From: Actinomycetota bacterium
Lineage (GTDB): Bacteria; Actinomycetota; Nitriliruptoria; Nitriliruptorales; JAHWKO01
Length of the DNA stretch: 6,943 nucleotides
NCBI GenBank assembly: GCA_019347855.1
Contig: JAHWKO010000106.1
Span: 1-6,943 of the forward strand
Direction: 5' to 3'
Part shown: positions 1 to 5,976 of the stretch, one piece after another
Numbering within the stretch: position 1 is the stretch's first letter
How the letters are laid out: the number at the start of each line of letters is the position of its first letter
Notes under the pieces: model-generated
The model's database searches: none
The model's input: only the letters and a program-made list of their open reading frames with translations
What the model was told of the DNA's origin: nothing
Position numbers and translations under genes: made by a program

Positions 1-1129
1 TGGTCTTCGTCTGACCCTCGAACTGCGGGTCGCCCACCTTGACCGAGACGATCGCTACGAGTCCCTCGCGCAGGTCGTCCCCCGACAGCGACTCGACCTC
101 CTTCGCGCGTACGAGGTTGTGCTGCTTGGCGTAGCGGTTGATTATCGAGGTGACGGCGGTGCGGAAGCCCTCGTCGTGGGTGCCGCCCTCGTGGGTGTTG
201 ATCGTGTTGCAGAACGACAGGATCGTGTCGTTGTAGTCCTCGATCCACTGCAGAGCGACCTCGGCGGACTGGGCGCCCTGCTCGCCCTCCTCCTCGTCCT
301 CGAAGTGGATCGGCTCGTGCAGTCCGTCCTTGTTCTTGGTCGCCCGGATGTGATCGACGAAGTCCTTCAGGCCGCCGGGTGCGTGGAACTCCTCGGTGGT
401 GGCCTCGGGGTGCTCGGGGGTGATGCGCTGATCGGTGAACCTGATGCGCAACCCAGCGGTCAGGAAGGCGGTGTCGCGCAGCCGACGGGTGATCGTGTCG
501 CCGGAGTACTCGACGCTCTCGAAGACCTGGGGGTCGGGCCAGAACGTGATCGTCGTGCCGGTCTCGTCGGACTCCCCGATCGCTTCGACCGGCCCCTGGG
601 GGATCCCCCGGGCGTACTCCTGGCGCCACAACTTCCCATCCCGACGGATCTCGGCGACCAGACGCTGGGACAGGGCGTTCACGACCGAGATGCCGACCCC
701 GTGCAGTCCCCCGGACACCGCGTAGGCCTGCTTGTCGAACTTCCCTCCAGCGTGTAGGACGGTCAGGACGACCTCGAGCGCCGAGCGGTTCTCCTCGCGG
801 TGGGTGTCCACCGGGATCCCGGATCCGTCGTCGGAGACGCGGACCCCACCGTCGGCCAGGATCGTGACCGCGATCTGGGTGCAGCGATCAGCGAGGGCCT
901 CGTCGACCGAGTTGTCCACGACCTCCCACACGAGGTGGTGCAGGCCGCGCGGGCCCGTCGTCCCGATGTACATCCCGGGCCGACGCCGGACGGCCTCGAG
1001 ACCCTCGAGGACGGTGATGTTGTCCGCCGTGTAGGGCGTGAGGTTGGCGAGACGTTCCTCACCCGTCCCCTGTAACACTTCCGAGGATGCTCCCGAGGCC
1101 GGTTCGGGCACCGCTGCGCTGCTCGCCAA
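1..1129 (-). CDS. gyrB: DNA gyrase subunit B, N-terminal part (3' end outside window)
   Basis: GyrB is the ATPase subunit of DNA gyrase, which introduces negative supercoils in the cytoplasm. The visible 376 codons cover the GHKL ATPase domain and the transducer domain. The sequence shows ITVLEGLEAVRRRPGMYIG, the N-box EVVDNSVDEALAD (catalytic Glu about 69, Mg-binding Asn about 73), DDGSGIPVD, the ATP lid SGGLHGVGISVVNALS, and, at the window edge, VSVKVGDPQFEGQTKT with the ATP-sensing QTK loop. The TOPRIM and C-terminal parts lie outside. The upstream in-frame stop is at 1133-1135, and there is no in-frame ATG before the RPGMYIG motif, so the start is non-ATG. I chose TTG at 1127-1129 because GAGAGG lies 9 bases upstream. 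GTG at 1109-1111 and GTG at 1076-1078 (GGGAG 11 bases upstream) are alternatives. The frame is intact. It follows dciA after a 189-base leader. Confidence 0.97.
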   Translation of the reverse strand, partial: MASSAAVPEPASGASSEVLQGTGEERLANLTPYTADNITVLEGLEAVRRRPGMYIGTTGPRGLHHLVWEVVDNSVDEALADRCTQIAVTILADGGVRVSDDGSGIPVDTHREENRSALEVVLTVLHAGGKFDKQAYAVSGGLHGVGISVVNALSQRLVAEIRRDGKLWRQEYARGIPQGPVEAIGESDETGTTITFWPDPQVFESVEYSGDTITRRLRDTAFLTAGLRIRFTDQRITPEHPEATTEEFHAPGGLKDFVDHIRATKNKDGLHEPIHFEDEEEGEQGAQSAEVALQWIEDYNDTILSFCNTINTHEGGTHDEGFRTAVTSIINRYAKQHNLVRAKEVESLSGDDLREGLVAIVSVKVGDPQFEGQTKT

Positions 1130-1183
1130 GCCTCAGGTCCTCTCGCTCGTCGTGATCCCCCCGGCCGCTGGGGTCCACGCTCG

Positions 1184-1203
1184 CGCGCACAGGGAGGTGC
1201 GCG
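1184..1203 (-). repeat. 7-bp inverted repeat in gyrB leader
   Basis: CGCGCAC (1184-1190) and GTGCGCG (1197-1203) are perfect reverse complements around a 6-base loop. In a minus-strand transcript the loop reads CUCCCU. The stem is almost all G:C and would be stable in RNA. It sits 55 bases or more upstream of the chosen gyrB start. No T run follows it on either strand. Confidence 0.6.
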
Positions 1204-1232
1204 GGAAGGGCGGCTCGTGGGGGTGATCCTGG

Positions 1233-1248
1233 GGCCTCGTGAGAGGCC
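1233..1248 (-). repeat. 6-bp inverted repeat with tetraloop in gyrB leader
   Basis: GGCCTC (1233-1238) and GAGGCC (1243-1248) are perfect reverse complements around a 4-base loop. No U tract follows on the minus strand. It is a candidate RNA hairpin or weak terminator-like element between dciA and gyrB. Confidence 0.5.
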
Positions 1249-1300
1249 TTCCATCGCCGTCCAGGCTACCAGAGGAGGGCGTTGCGGCCCGGGCAGCGGC

Positions 1301-1316
1301 GTCGTCTGTGGACGAC
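1301..1316 (-). repeat. 6-bp inverted repeat just after dciA stop, containing a DnaA-box-like 9-mer
   Basis: GTCGTC (1301-1306) and GACGAC (1311-1316) form a perfect stem with a TGTG loop, two bases beyond the dciA stop codon. Its position would suit a transcript 3' end, but there is no T run. The same bases contain TGTGGACGA (1307-1315), identical to a box in oriC (5917-5925) and an 8/9 match to the reverse of TTGTCCACA. Confidence 0.45.
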
Positions 1317-1318
1317 CC

Positions 1319-1729
1319 TCACGACCCCCGGTCGATGCCGGGATCGGCTCCGTGATCGGCCCCCCGGAGGTCGCCCACCACCACGTCCACGCTGGTCACG
1401 AGGCCGGGCCGCAGCACGTCGTCGGCACGCTCGATGATCGTCGTGGTCAGGTAGCGGACCTGGGTCGCCCAGGCAGCGTTCTCGGCACGGATCACCAGCC
1501 GACCACCGGCCAGCCGGACCGGCTCGCAGCGCCCCGCCAGTTCGGGCCCCACGATGGAACCCCAGGCCTTGAAGATGCCGGCCCCTTCGAGCCGGTCCCG
1601 CCACCCGCGTCGTTGGACCAGCCCTCGGAGCGTGTCCCCGATCGGGGTCGGGCGCCGGCGCGTCTCGAGTGTGTCCTCGTCGGTGTGGACGAGATCCTCG
1701 CCGTCATCGTCGGGCTCGTCGGCGTTCAC
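1319..1729 (-). CDS. dciA: DciA-type DUF721 protein (replicative helicase loader)
   Basis: The product is a small cytoplasmic protein of 136 aa of the DUF721 family. The family includes DciA, which assists loading of the replicative helicase in bacteria without DnaC, and Mycobacterium tuberculosis Rv0004 in the same recF-gyrB interval. An acidic N-terminal stretch (residues 3-20) precedes a basic linker and the DUF721 core at about 28-118. The core has the typical IFKAWGSIVGPELAGRCEPV (Trp56, Gly61) and AAWATQVRYL (Trp87) blocks. The start is GTG, overlapping the TGA stop of the upstream kinase by 4 bases (GTGA). No clear Shine-Dalgarno sequence precedes it, so translation probably depends on coupling to the kinase. 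The protein is somewhat short for the family but the core looks complete. The family assignment is firm. The helicase-loading role is inferred from family and context. Confidence 0.9.
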   Translation of the reverse strand: MNADEPDDDGEDLVHTDEDTLETRRRPTPIGDTLRGLVQRRGWRDRLEGAGIFKAWGSIVGPELAGRCEPVRLAGGRLVIRAENAAWATQVRYLTTTIIERADDVLRPGLVTSVDVVVGDLRGADHGADPGIDRGS

Positions 1730-3387
1730 GGCGCTGCGGGGAGACGGACCGCGAAGCAGGAGCCTGGGTCGAGCGCCTCGTACCAGACCTCTCCGGCGTT
1801 GGCCGCGACGAGACCCGCGACGATCGACAGTCCCAGGCCGGTGCCCTCGCCATCGGTCACCCGTCCCCGCGTGAACGCGTCGAACAGGCGGGGCACGAAG
1901 TCCGCATCCACACCCTCTCCCGCATCGCGCACCCGCACGTCCACGTGCGGATCAGGGCCCGACGCGCCGCGCCGGATCTCGACCCGGTACGGCGGCGAGC
2001 CGTACCGGCGCGCGTTCGTCAACAGGTTCACCAGGATCTGCGTCACGTGATCCCGGTCGGCCACGGCCGTCGCGTCCTCCGGACCGTCGATCTCGAGGTC
2101 CTCGGCGAACCCCAGATCCGCCGCGACCGCGGCGATCGTGTCCGCGACGCGCACGGTGCCCTTCCGGGCCTCGACGGCACGGGACTCCAGCCTGGAGAGC
2201 GTCAACAGGTCGTCGACCAGGCGGAAGAGCCGGCGCGACTGCCGTCGGATCGAGTCGACGATCTCGCGCCTCTCCTCGTCGGGCGTGACCGTCCAGTCCT
2301 CGAGGAGGAGGTCCGAGAACCCGTGGATCGCCGTGAGCGGGGACCGGAGCTCGTGTGAGACGACGGACACGAGCCGGGTCTTGGTCTCGTTGGCCTGCTC
2401 GAGCTCCTCGTTCGTACGCTCGAGCTGCTCCCGGGCCGACTGCCGTTCGGCGACCCGGCCGAGCTGCGTGCCGACCGTCCGCATGAGTTCGAGCAGCGGG
2501 ACGTCCGGTTCGGACCGTTCCCGCGAGAAGAACTCGAGCACCGCGACGACGCGGTCTCCGGACAGGACCGGGAACGCCATCCCGGTGCGCAGACCGACCT
2601 GGTGCGCGACGCCGTGCCTCGGGAAGTTGGGATCCTCGGCGACGTCGACGATCCACGCGGGCTCGCCGGTCTCCAGCACCCGTCCCGGTAGCCCGCGACC
2701 ACGCAGGAACGCCGATCCTTCGGTGGTGTCTCGGAACGCCGCGAAGCCGTCGTCCTCGACGTACCACCAGTCCGTCGGGACCACTCGGTCGGTGTCGTCC
2801 TCGTCGCGGAGGTAGACGTGCCCGACGGGCCACCCGACGGTCTCGCAGATCTCAGCGATCGCCGCCGTGAGCGCCGTCCTGACGTCCGATGTGGCGTTCG
2901 CTGCGGCGGTGACCCGTTGCTGGAGACGCGAGTCCCGCTCCATCCGTCGCCGACCCCGAACGTCGCGGAGGAACGCGTTGAAACGTTGCCCGTCGGCGTG
3001 GGGGCTCGGCCAGATCGTGATCTCGGTGACGATCTCGTGCCCCTCGCGGTGCAGTGCCGGCAGCTCGAGCCGCTGGAACAGCACCGGGCCCTCGCCGGTC
3101 CTGCGGTACCGCTCGATGCCCTCGCGGTGAGCGTCCCGGAAGCGCTCGGGGATCACGGTGTCGCTGAGGCGTCGTCCGATCGCCTCGTCGGCTGGCCACC
3201 CAAGTAGCTCCTCGGCTCGCGCGTTCCAGTCGAGGATCCGCCTCTCCACGTCGATCGCGATGTACGCATCGTTCGCGGTCTCGAGGATGAGGCGCCAGCG
3301 CTCCCGAGCCTCCTCGAGTTCCTCGAGCGCACGACGGTGCCGCTCCTCGAGGTCCTCGCGGCTCCCACCGGTGTCGACGCTGCTCAC
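1726..3387 (-). CDS. Soluble PAS-GAF sensor histidine kinase inserted in the replication cluster
   Basis: This is a 553-aa kinase with no signal peptide or membrane segment, so probably cytoplasmic. Domains in order are: a charged coiled coil (10-33), a PAS domain (about 34-150, with AYIAIDVERRILDWNARAEELLGW), a GAF domain (about 160-313, with GRGLPGRVLETGEPAWIVDV and FPVLSGDRVVAVLEFFS), a second coiled coil (316-337), HisKA and HATPase_c. The phosphoacceptor is His345 in SHELRSPLTAIHG, followed by the catalytic acid Glu346. The ATP site is intact: N-box NLLTNAR (Asn454, Asn458), G1 DAGEG (488-492), F-box LFDAF (501-505) and G2 GEGTGLGLS (513-521). It should therefore be active. The start is GTG with GGGGGGA 7 bases upstream. 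It follows recF after 93 bases and overlaps dciA by 4. There is no response regulator in the window, so it looks orphan. The ligand and partner are unknown. Confidence 0.95.
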   Translation of the reverse strand: MSSVDTGGSREDLEERHRRALEELEEARERWRLILETANDAYIAIDVERRILDWNARAEELLGWPADEAIGRRLSDTVIPERFRDAHREGIERYRRTGEGPVLFQRLELPALHREGHEIVTEITIWPSPHADGQRFNAFLRDVRGRRRMERDSRLQQRVTAAANATSDVRTALTAAIAEICETVGWPVGHVYLRDEDDTDRVVPTDWWYVEDDGFAAFRDTTEGSAFLRGRGLPGRVLETGEPAWIVDVAEDPNFPRHGVAHQVGLRTGMAFPVLSGDRVVAVLEFFSRERSEPDVPLLELMRTVGTQLGRVAERQSAREQLERTNEELEQANETKTRLVSVVSHELRSPLTAIHGFSDLLLEDWTVTPDEERREIVDSIRRQSRRLFRLVDDLLTLSRLESRAVEARKGTVRVADTIAAVAADLGFAEDLEIDGPEDATAVADRDHVTQILVNLLTNARRYGSPPYRVEIRRGASGPDPHVDVRVRDAGEGVDADFVPRLFDAFTRGRVTDGEGTGLGLSIVAGLVAANAGEVWYEALDPGSCFAVRLPAAP

Positions 3388-3480
3388 TCGAACGTCCCCC
3401 CAGCGGGCGTGACGGCCTCGGTACTCCCCGTGAGCCGCCGGCGACTCCCGAGTCCGTCCGATGGTAGGCCCCCACGTGCG
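3388..3480 (-). other. recF-kinase intergenic spacer with kinase ribosome binding site
   Basis: The 93 bases between the recF stop and the kinase GTG include a strong G-rich Shine-Dalgarno sequence, GGGGGGA (minus strand, bases 3401 to 3395), 7 bases before the start. A 12-base imperfect palindrome, GACTCCCGAGTC, lies at 3443-3454. TACCAT (bases 3466 to 3461) fits TANNNT for a -10 element, but no TTGACA-like -35 is seen. A kinase-specific promoter is therefore possible but weakly supported. Confidence 0.35.
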
Positions 3481-4647
3481 TCACCGTCCGTCGGGTCCGT
3501 CGCCCTCCGGACTGCGGGGGATGGCGTGGCTCACGTCCCCCTCGCGGTGGACGTCGATCATCCTGCCCTGGAGCGGGACGTCCCGTTCGGACGCGGCGGT
3601 CACGAGGACCTGCTCCCACTCCGAGCATGCGGCCGCGAGCCGTTCCCGACGGTCGTCGTCGAGTTCGGCGAACACGTCATCGAGGAGCATCACCGGGCGG
3701 TCCCCGACCTCGGTCAGGACCTCGTAGGTCGCGAGGCGCATCGCGAGAGCCAACGACCAGGTCTGCCCGTGGCTGGCGTACCCGCGGGTGGGCAGACCTC
3801 GGATGCTGAGATCGAGGTCGTCGCGGTGCGGCCCGACGAGGGTCACCCCCCGGTCGCGCTCGTCCTGAGCGACGTCCTCGAGCGTGGCCCGCAACCGGTC
3901 GGCGATCCCGGCCGGTTCCGGCACCCCCTGGTCGGGGTCCCCGACGACCTCGAAGCCCGCGGACGATCGGTAGCACAGGCCGATCGGCTCGGGCTGGTCC
4001 GCGATCCTGGCGTAGAACGCCGTGGTCGGTCCGGTCAGCGCGTGGACCGCGGCGATCCGGGCGGCCGTGAGGGTGGCTCCGCGCTCGATCAGCTGCTCGG
4101 TCCAGACGGCGAGGGTCGGCGGGGACTCGGCCCGCGACGGCAGGGTCCGCAGCAGCTGGTTGCGCTGCCTCACGATGCGGTCGTACTCGCTGCTCGTCGC
4201 GGCGAACGTCGGTCGACGCTGGCTCAGGAGGTCGTCGAGGAACCTACGCCGCTGGGCAGGGTCGTCCCGGACGATCGTGAGGTCCTCGGGAGCGAAGAGC
4301 ACGACCCGCAGCACCCCGATCGCGTCGGTCGCGCGTCGGACATCACGGCCATCGACACGGGCCCGGCTGCCACGCCCCGGCCGTAGCTCGAGCTCGACGG
4401 TCCTGCGACGACCGGCGTCGGTCTCGAGGGCCACCCGCACGTAGGCCGCGTCCTGGCCCGAGCGGACCAGTGGCGTGTCGCCGGTCACGCGATGTGAGGA
4501 CCCGGTTGCCGCGCGGTGCAGGGCCTCCAGCACGTTCGTCTTGCCGTGGGCGTTCGGGCCGACCAGGACGGTCACCCCGGGCTCGAGCGTCAGGTCGAGC
4601 TCCCGGTACGAACGCAGATCCGTCAACTCCAGGTGACGGAGGATCAC
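3481..4647 (-). CDS. recF: DNA replication/repair protein RecF
   Basis: RecF is an SMC/ABC-like ATPase that binds gapped DNA and, with RecO and RecR, helps load RecA at stalled forks and single-strand gaps. The 388-aa product begins MILRHLELTDLRSY, the family N-terminus, which fixes the GTG start. Walker A is GPNAHGKT (30-37), the ABC-type signature region is SHGQTWSLALAMRL (292-305), and Walker B with the D-loop is LLDDVFAELD (321-330). GVTLVGPHRDDL is also typical. The length is normal with a short hydrophilic C-terminal tail. It starts 10 bases after the dnaN stop with no good Shine-Dalgarno sequence, so it is probably cotranscribed and translationally coupled with dnaN. Confidence 0.97.
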   Translation of the reverse strand: MILRHLELTDLRSYRELDLTLEPGVTVLVGPNAHGKTNVLEALHRAATGSSHRVTGDTPLVRSGQDAAYVRVALETDAGRRRTVELELRPGRGSRARVDGRDVRRATDAIGVLRVVLFAPEDLTIVRDDPAQRRRFLDDLLSQRRPTFAATSSEYDRIVRQRNQLLRTLPSRAESPPTLAVWTEQLIERGATLTAARIAAVHALTGPTTAFYARIADQPEPIGLCYRSSAGFEVVGDPDQGVPEPAGIADRLRATLEDVAQDERDRGVTLVGPHRDDLDLSIRGLPTRGYASHGQTWSLALAMRLATYEVLTEVGDRPVMLLDDVFAELDDDRRERLAAACSEWEQVLVTAASERDVPLQGRMIDVHREGDVSHAIPRSPEGDGPDGR

Positions 4648-4657
4648 AGACGGACGA

Positions 4658-5767
4658 TCAGTTCGTCCGGACCGGCATCAGCAGGTAGAGGAAGTCGTCG
4701 ACGGCCTGGTCGCCGACCGGGCGAACCACCGCGGGCTTCAGACCGTCGCGCAGCTCGATCCGGACCTGCTCGGTCCCTGTTGCCTCGAGACCGGTGAGCA
4801 GGAACATGGGGTTGAACGCGATCTCGAGACCCTCGCCATCGATCTGGACCGGCAGGGACTCGTTCGCGTCGCCGACCTCCTGGTTCCCCGCGGTCAGCTC
4901 GAGCGTGCCGTTGTGGAACGACAGCGTGACCGGCGTGTTGGCCTGGCCGAGCGCGACGACCGCGACCCGCTGCAGGGCGTCCACCAGCACCGCTCGATCG
5001 ACCGTGACCGAGGTCTCGTGGTCGTCCGGCAGCAGTTGGCCGTAGTTCGGGAACGACCCGTCGATCAACCGCGTGGTGAGCCGGCGATCGCCGAACAGGA
5101 ACGACACCTGACCCTCCTCGAGGACCAACGTGACCTCCCCGCCGGCTTCCCCTGCGGCCTTCGCGGCTTCGGACAGGGCGCGTGCAGGGACGAGGGCCTC
5201 ACCCTTCACCCCGCGATCCCACGGCAGGGTGCGCACGGCCAGGCGGTAGCTGTCGGTCGCGGCCGCCACGAGCTGGTCGTCGGTGGCTTCGAGCTTGACG
5301 CCGGTGAGGACGGGGCGTGCTTCGTCCGTGGACGCCGCGCGGGCGACCTGACCCACGAGCTTCACGAACGCCTCGGCCTTCAGAACACCCCGGGGGGCGT
5401 CCGGATCCGGTTCTGGGAGCTCGGGGAAGTCCTCGACCGTCATCGTCCGGACCTCGAACGTGGCCCGACCGCACCGCAACGTCACCCGCTCGCCCGTCCC
5501 ATCGATCTCTACCGGGGCGTCTGGCAGCCTCGAGACGAGCTGCGCGAGCAGCTTGCCAGGCAGCAGGACCCTGCCGGAGCGCTCGACCTGGACCGGGACC
5601 GAGACCTCGGCCGCGATCTCGAGATCGGTCGCGCGGCAGGTCAACCGTCCCTCTTCGACCTCCAGGAGCACCCCGGCCAACGCGGGCAGGGTTACCCTGC
5701 CTCCCACGGTCCGGGTCGCCCACGAGATCGCGTCCGCGAACTCGGTGCGTTCTGCTCGGAGCTTCAC
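4658..5767 (-). CDS. dnaN: DNA polymerase III sliding clamp, beta subunit
   Basis: The beta clamp is a homodimeric ring that tethers the replicative polymerase to DNA and recruits repair proteins through its hydrophobic cleft. The 369-aa length is normal for the three-domain clamp. Family landmarks are MKLRAERTEFADAISWATR at the N-terminus, RPVLTGV (151-157), TDSYRLAVR (171-179), LIDGSFPNY (234-242) and the C-terminal YLLMPVR (361-367), which forms part of the partner-binding cleft. The start is GTG with AGGAG 6 bases upstream (minus strand, bases 5778 to 5774). It is the first gene downstream of oriC and leads into recF. A DnaA-box-like site (5783-5791) lies just above the ribosome binding site. 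Confidence 0.98.
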   Translation of the reverse strand: MKLRAERTEFADAISWATRTVGGRVTLPALAGVLLEVEEGRLTCRATDLEIAAEVSVPVQVERSGRVLLPGKLLAQLVSRLPDAPVEIDGTGERVTLRCGRATFEVRTMTVEDFPELPEPDPDAPRGVLKAEAFVKLVGQVARAASTDEARPVLTGVKLEATDDQLVAAATDSYRLAVRTLPWDRGVKGEALVPARALSEAAKAAGEAGGEVTLVLEEGQVSFLFGDRRLTTRLIDGSFPNYGQLLPDDHETSVTVDRAVLVDALQRVAVVALGQANTPVTLSFHNGTLELTAGNQEVGDANESLPVQIDGEGLEIAFNPMFLLTGLEATGTEQVRIELRDGLKPAVVRPVGDQAVDDFLYLLMPVRTN

Positions 5768-5773
5768 GTCGAT

Positions 5774-5778
5774 CTCCT
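5774..5778 (-). promoter_or_regulatory. dnaN ribosome binding site
   Basis: AGGAG on the minus strand, 6 bases before the dnaN GTG. It supports the GTG at 5765-5767 as the start. Confidence 0.75.
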
Positions 5779-5800
5779 GACGTCGTCCACGGTTCCACAG

Positions 5801-5849
5801 CCTTTATGGAGAACCTGGATCGGATATCTAGAACCCGTAGTCGTAGTAA
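5801..5849. other. Probable DNA unwinding element with DnaA-trio-like repeat
   Basis: This stretch is the most AT-rich of the origin, including TTTAT, GGATATCTAGA and TAGTCGTAGTAA. Read on the minus strand from the tandem DnaA boxes, the order is box, box, CCCC (5853-5850), then TTA CTA CGA CTA (5849-5838). This is the order box, GC spacer, DnaA-trios described for the Bacillus subtilis basal unwinding system, where trios read 3'-(G/A)A(T/A)-5' on the bound strand. Three of the four triplets fit. It lies on the dnaN side, as in B. subtilis. Confidence 0.65.
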
Positions 5850-5853
5850 GGGG

Positions 5854-5871
5854 TGTGGATGGTGTGGACAA
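5854..5871 (-). promoter_or_regulatory. Tandem DnaA boxes next to the unwinding element
   Basis: Minus strand TTGTCCACA (bases 5871 to 5863), a perfect box, is immediately followed by CCATCCACA (5862 to 5854), which matches TTATCCACA at 7/9. The two 9-mers abut with no spacer and both point toward the AT-rich element. This is the best candidate for the nucleation site of DnaA on single-stranded DNA. Confidence 0.85.
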
Positions 5872-5905
5872 CCGGCCGTTCCCCCAGGTCAGCGCGGGAC
5901 GGGCC

Positions 5906-5925
5906 GGTGGACGGCGTGTGGACGA
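5906..5925 (-). promoter_or_regulatory. Phased pair of DnaA-box-like sites
   Basis: TGTGGACGA (5917-5925) is TCGTCCACA on the minus strand, an 8/9 match. GGTGGACGG (5906-5914) is a weaker copy exactly 11 bases away in the same orientation. The pair lies inside an 8-base inverted repeat (5901-5908 and 5938-5945), which the weak copy partly overlaps. Confidence 0.65.
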
Positions 5926-5956
5926 ACGACCAGGTTGACCGGCCCTCGCCCACATC

Positions 5957-5970
5957 TCACACCGGTGTGA
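5957..5970. repeat. 14-bp perfect palindrome in the centre of oriC
   Basis: TCACACCGGTGTGA is its own reverse complement over all 14 bases and has no spacer, which is the typical form of a binding site for a dimeric protein. It lies between the group of minus-oriented DnaA boxes and the group of plus-oriented ones. I do not recognise it as the site of a named regulator. Confidence 0.6.
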
Positions 5971-5976
5971 TCCGTT

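Larger units (their letters stand above)
1130..1318 (-). other. dciA-gyrB intergenic leader with three hairpins
   Basis: This 189-base gap is long for this otherwise tight cluster. It contains three perfect short inverted repeats, annotated separately, and no convincing ORF. A possible -10 element TAGCCT lies on the minus strand (bases 1268 to 1263), but I see no recognisable -35 at 16-18 bases upstream, so a gyrB promoter here is only a guess. The length and hairpins suggest that gyrB has its own promoter or an RNA-level control separate from dciA. No U-rich tract follows any hairpin, so a classical intrinsic terminator is not supported. Confidence 0.5.

Noticed and set aside
119..757. Long plus-strand open frames opposite gyrB, and similar ones opposite recF, dnaN and the kinase
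   Set aside because: Their products are low-complexity Arg/Gly/Val/Pro-rich with no recognisable domain. They lie antisense to well-conserved genes and are expected in GC-rich DNA where stop codons are rare.
763..1254. Minus-strand open frame spanning the gyrB start
   Set aside because: It is a shifted frame giving Arg/Ser-rich sequence. The true gyrB frame encodes the conserved motifs over the same bases without frameshift.
1263..1268. TAGCCT as a gyrB -10 promoter element
   Set aside because: It fits TANNNT but there is no -35 match at 16-18 bases upstream, so I do not list it as a promoter.
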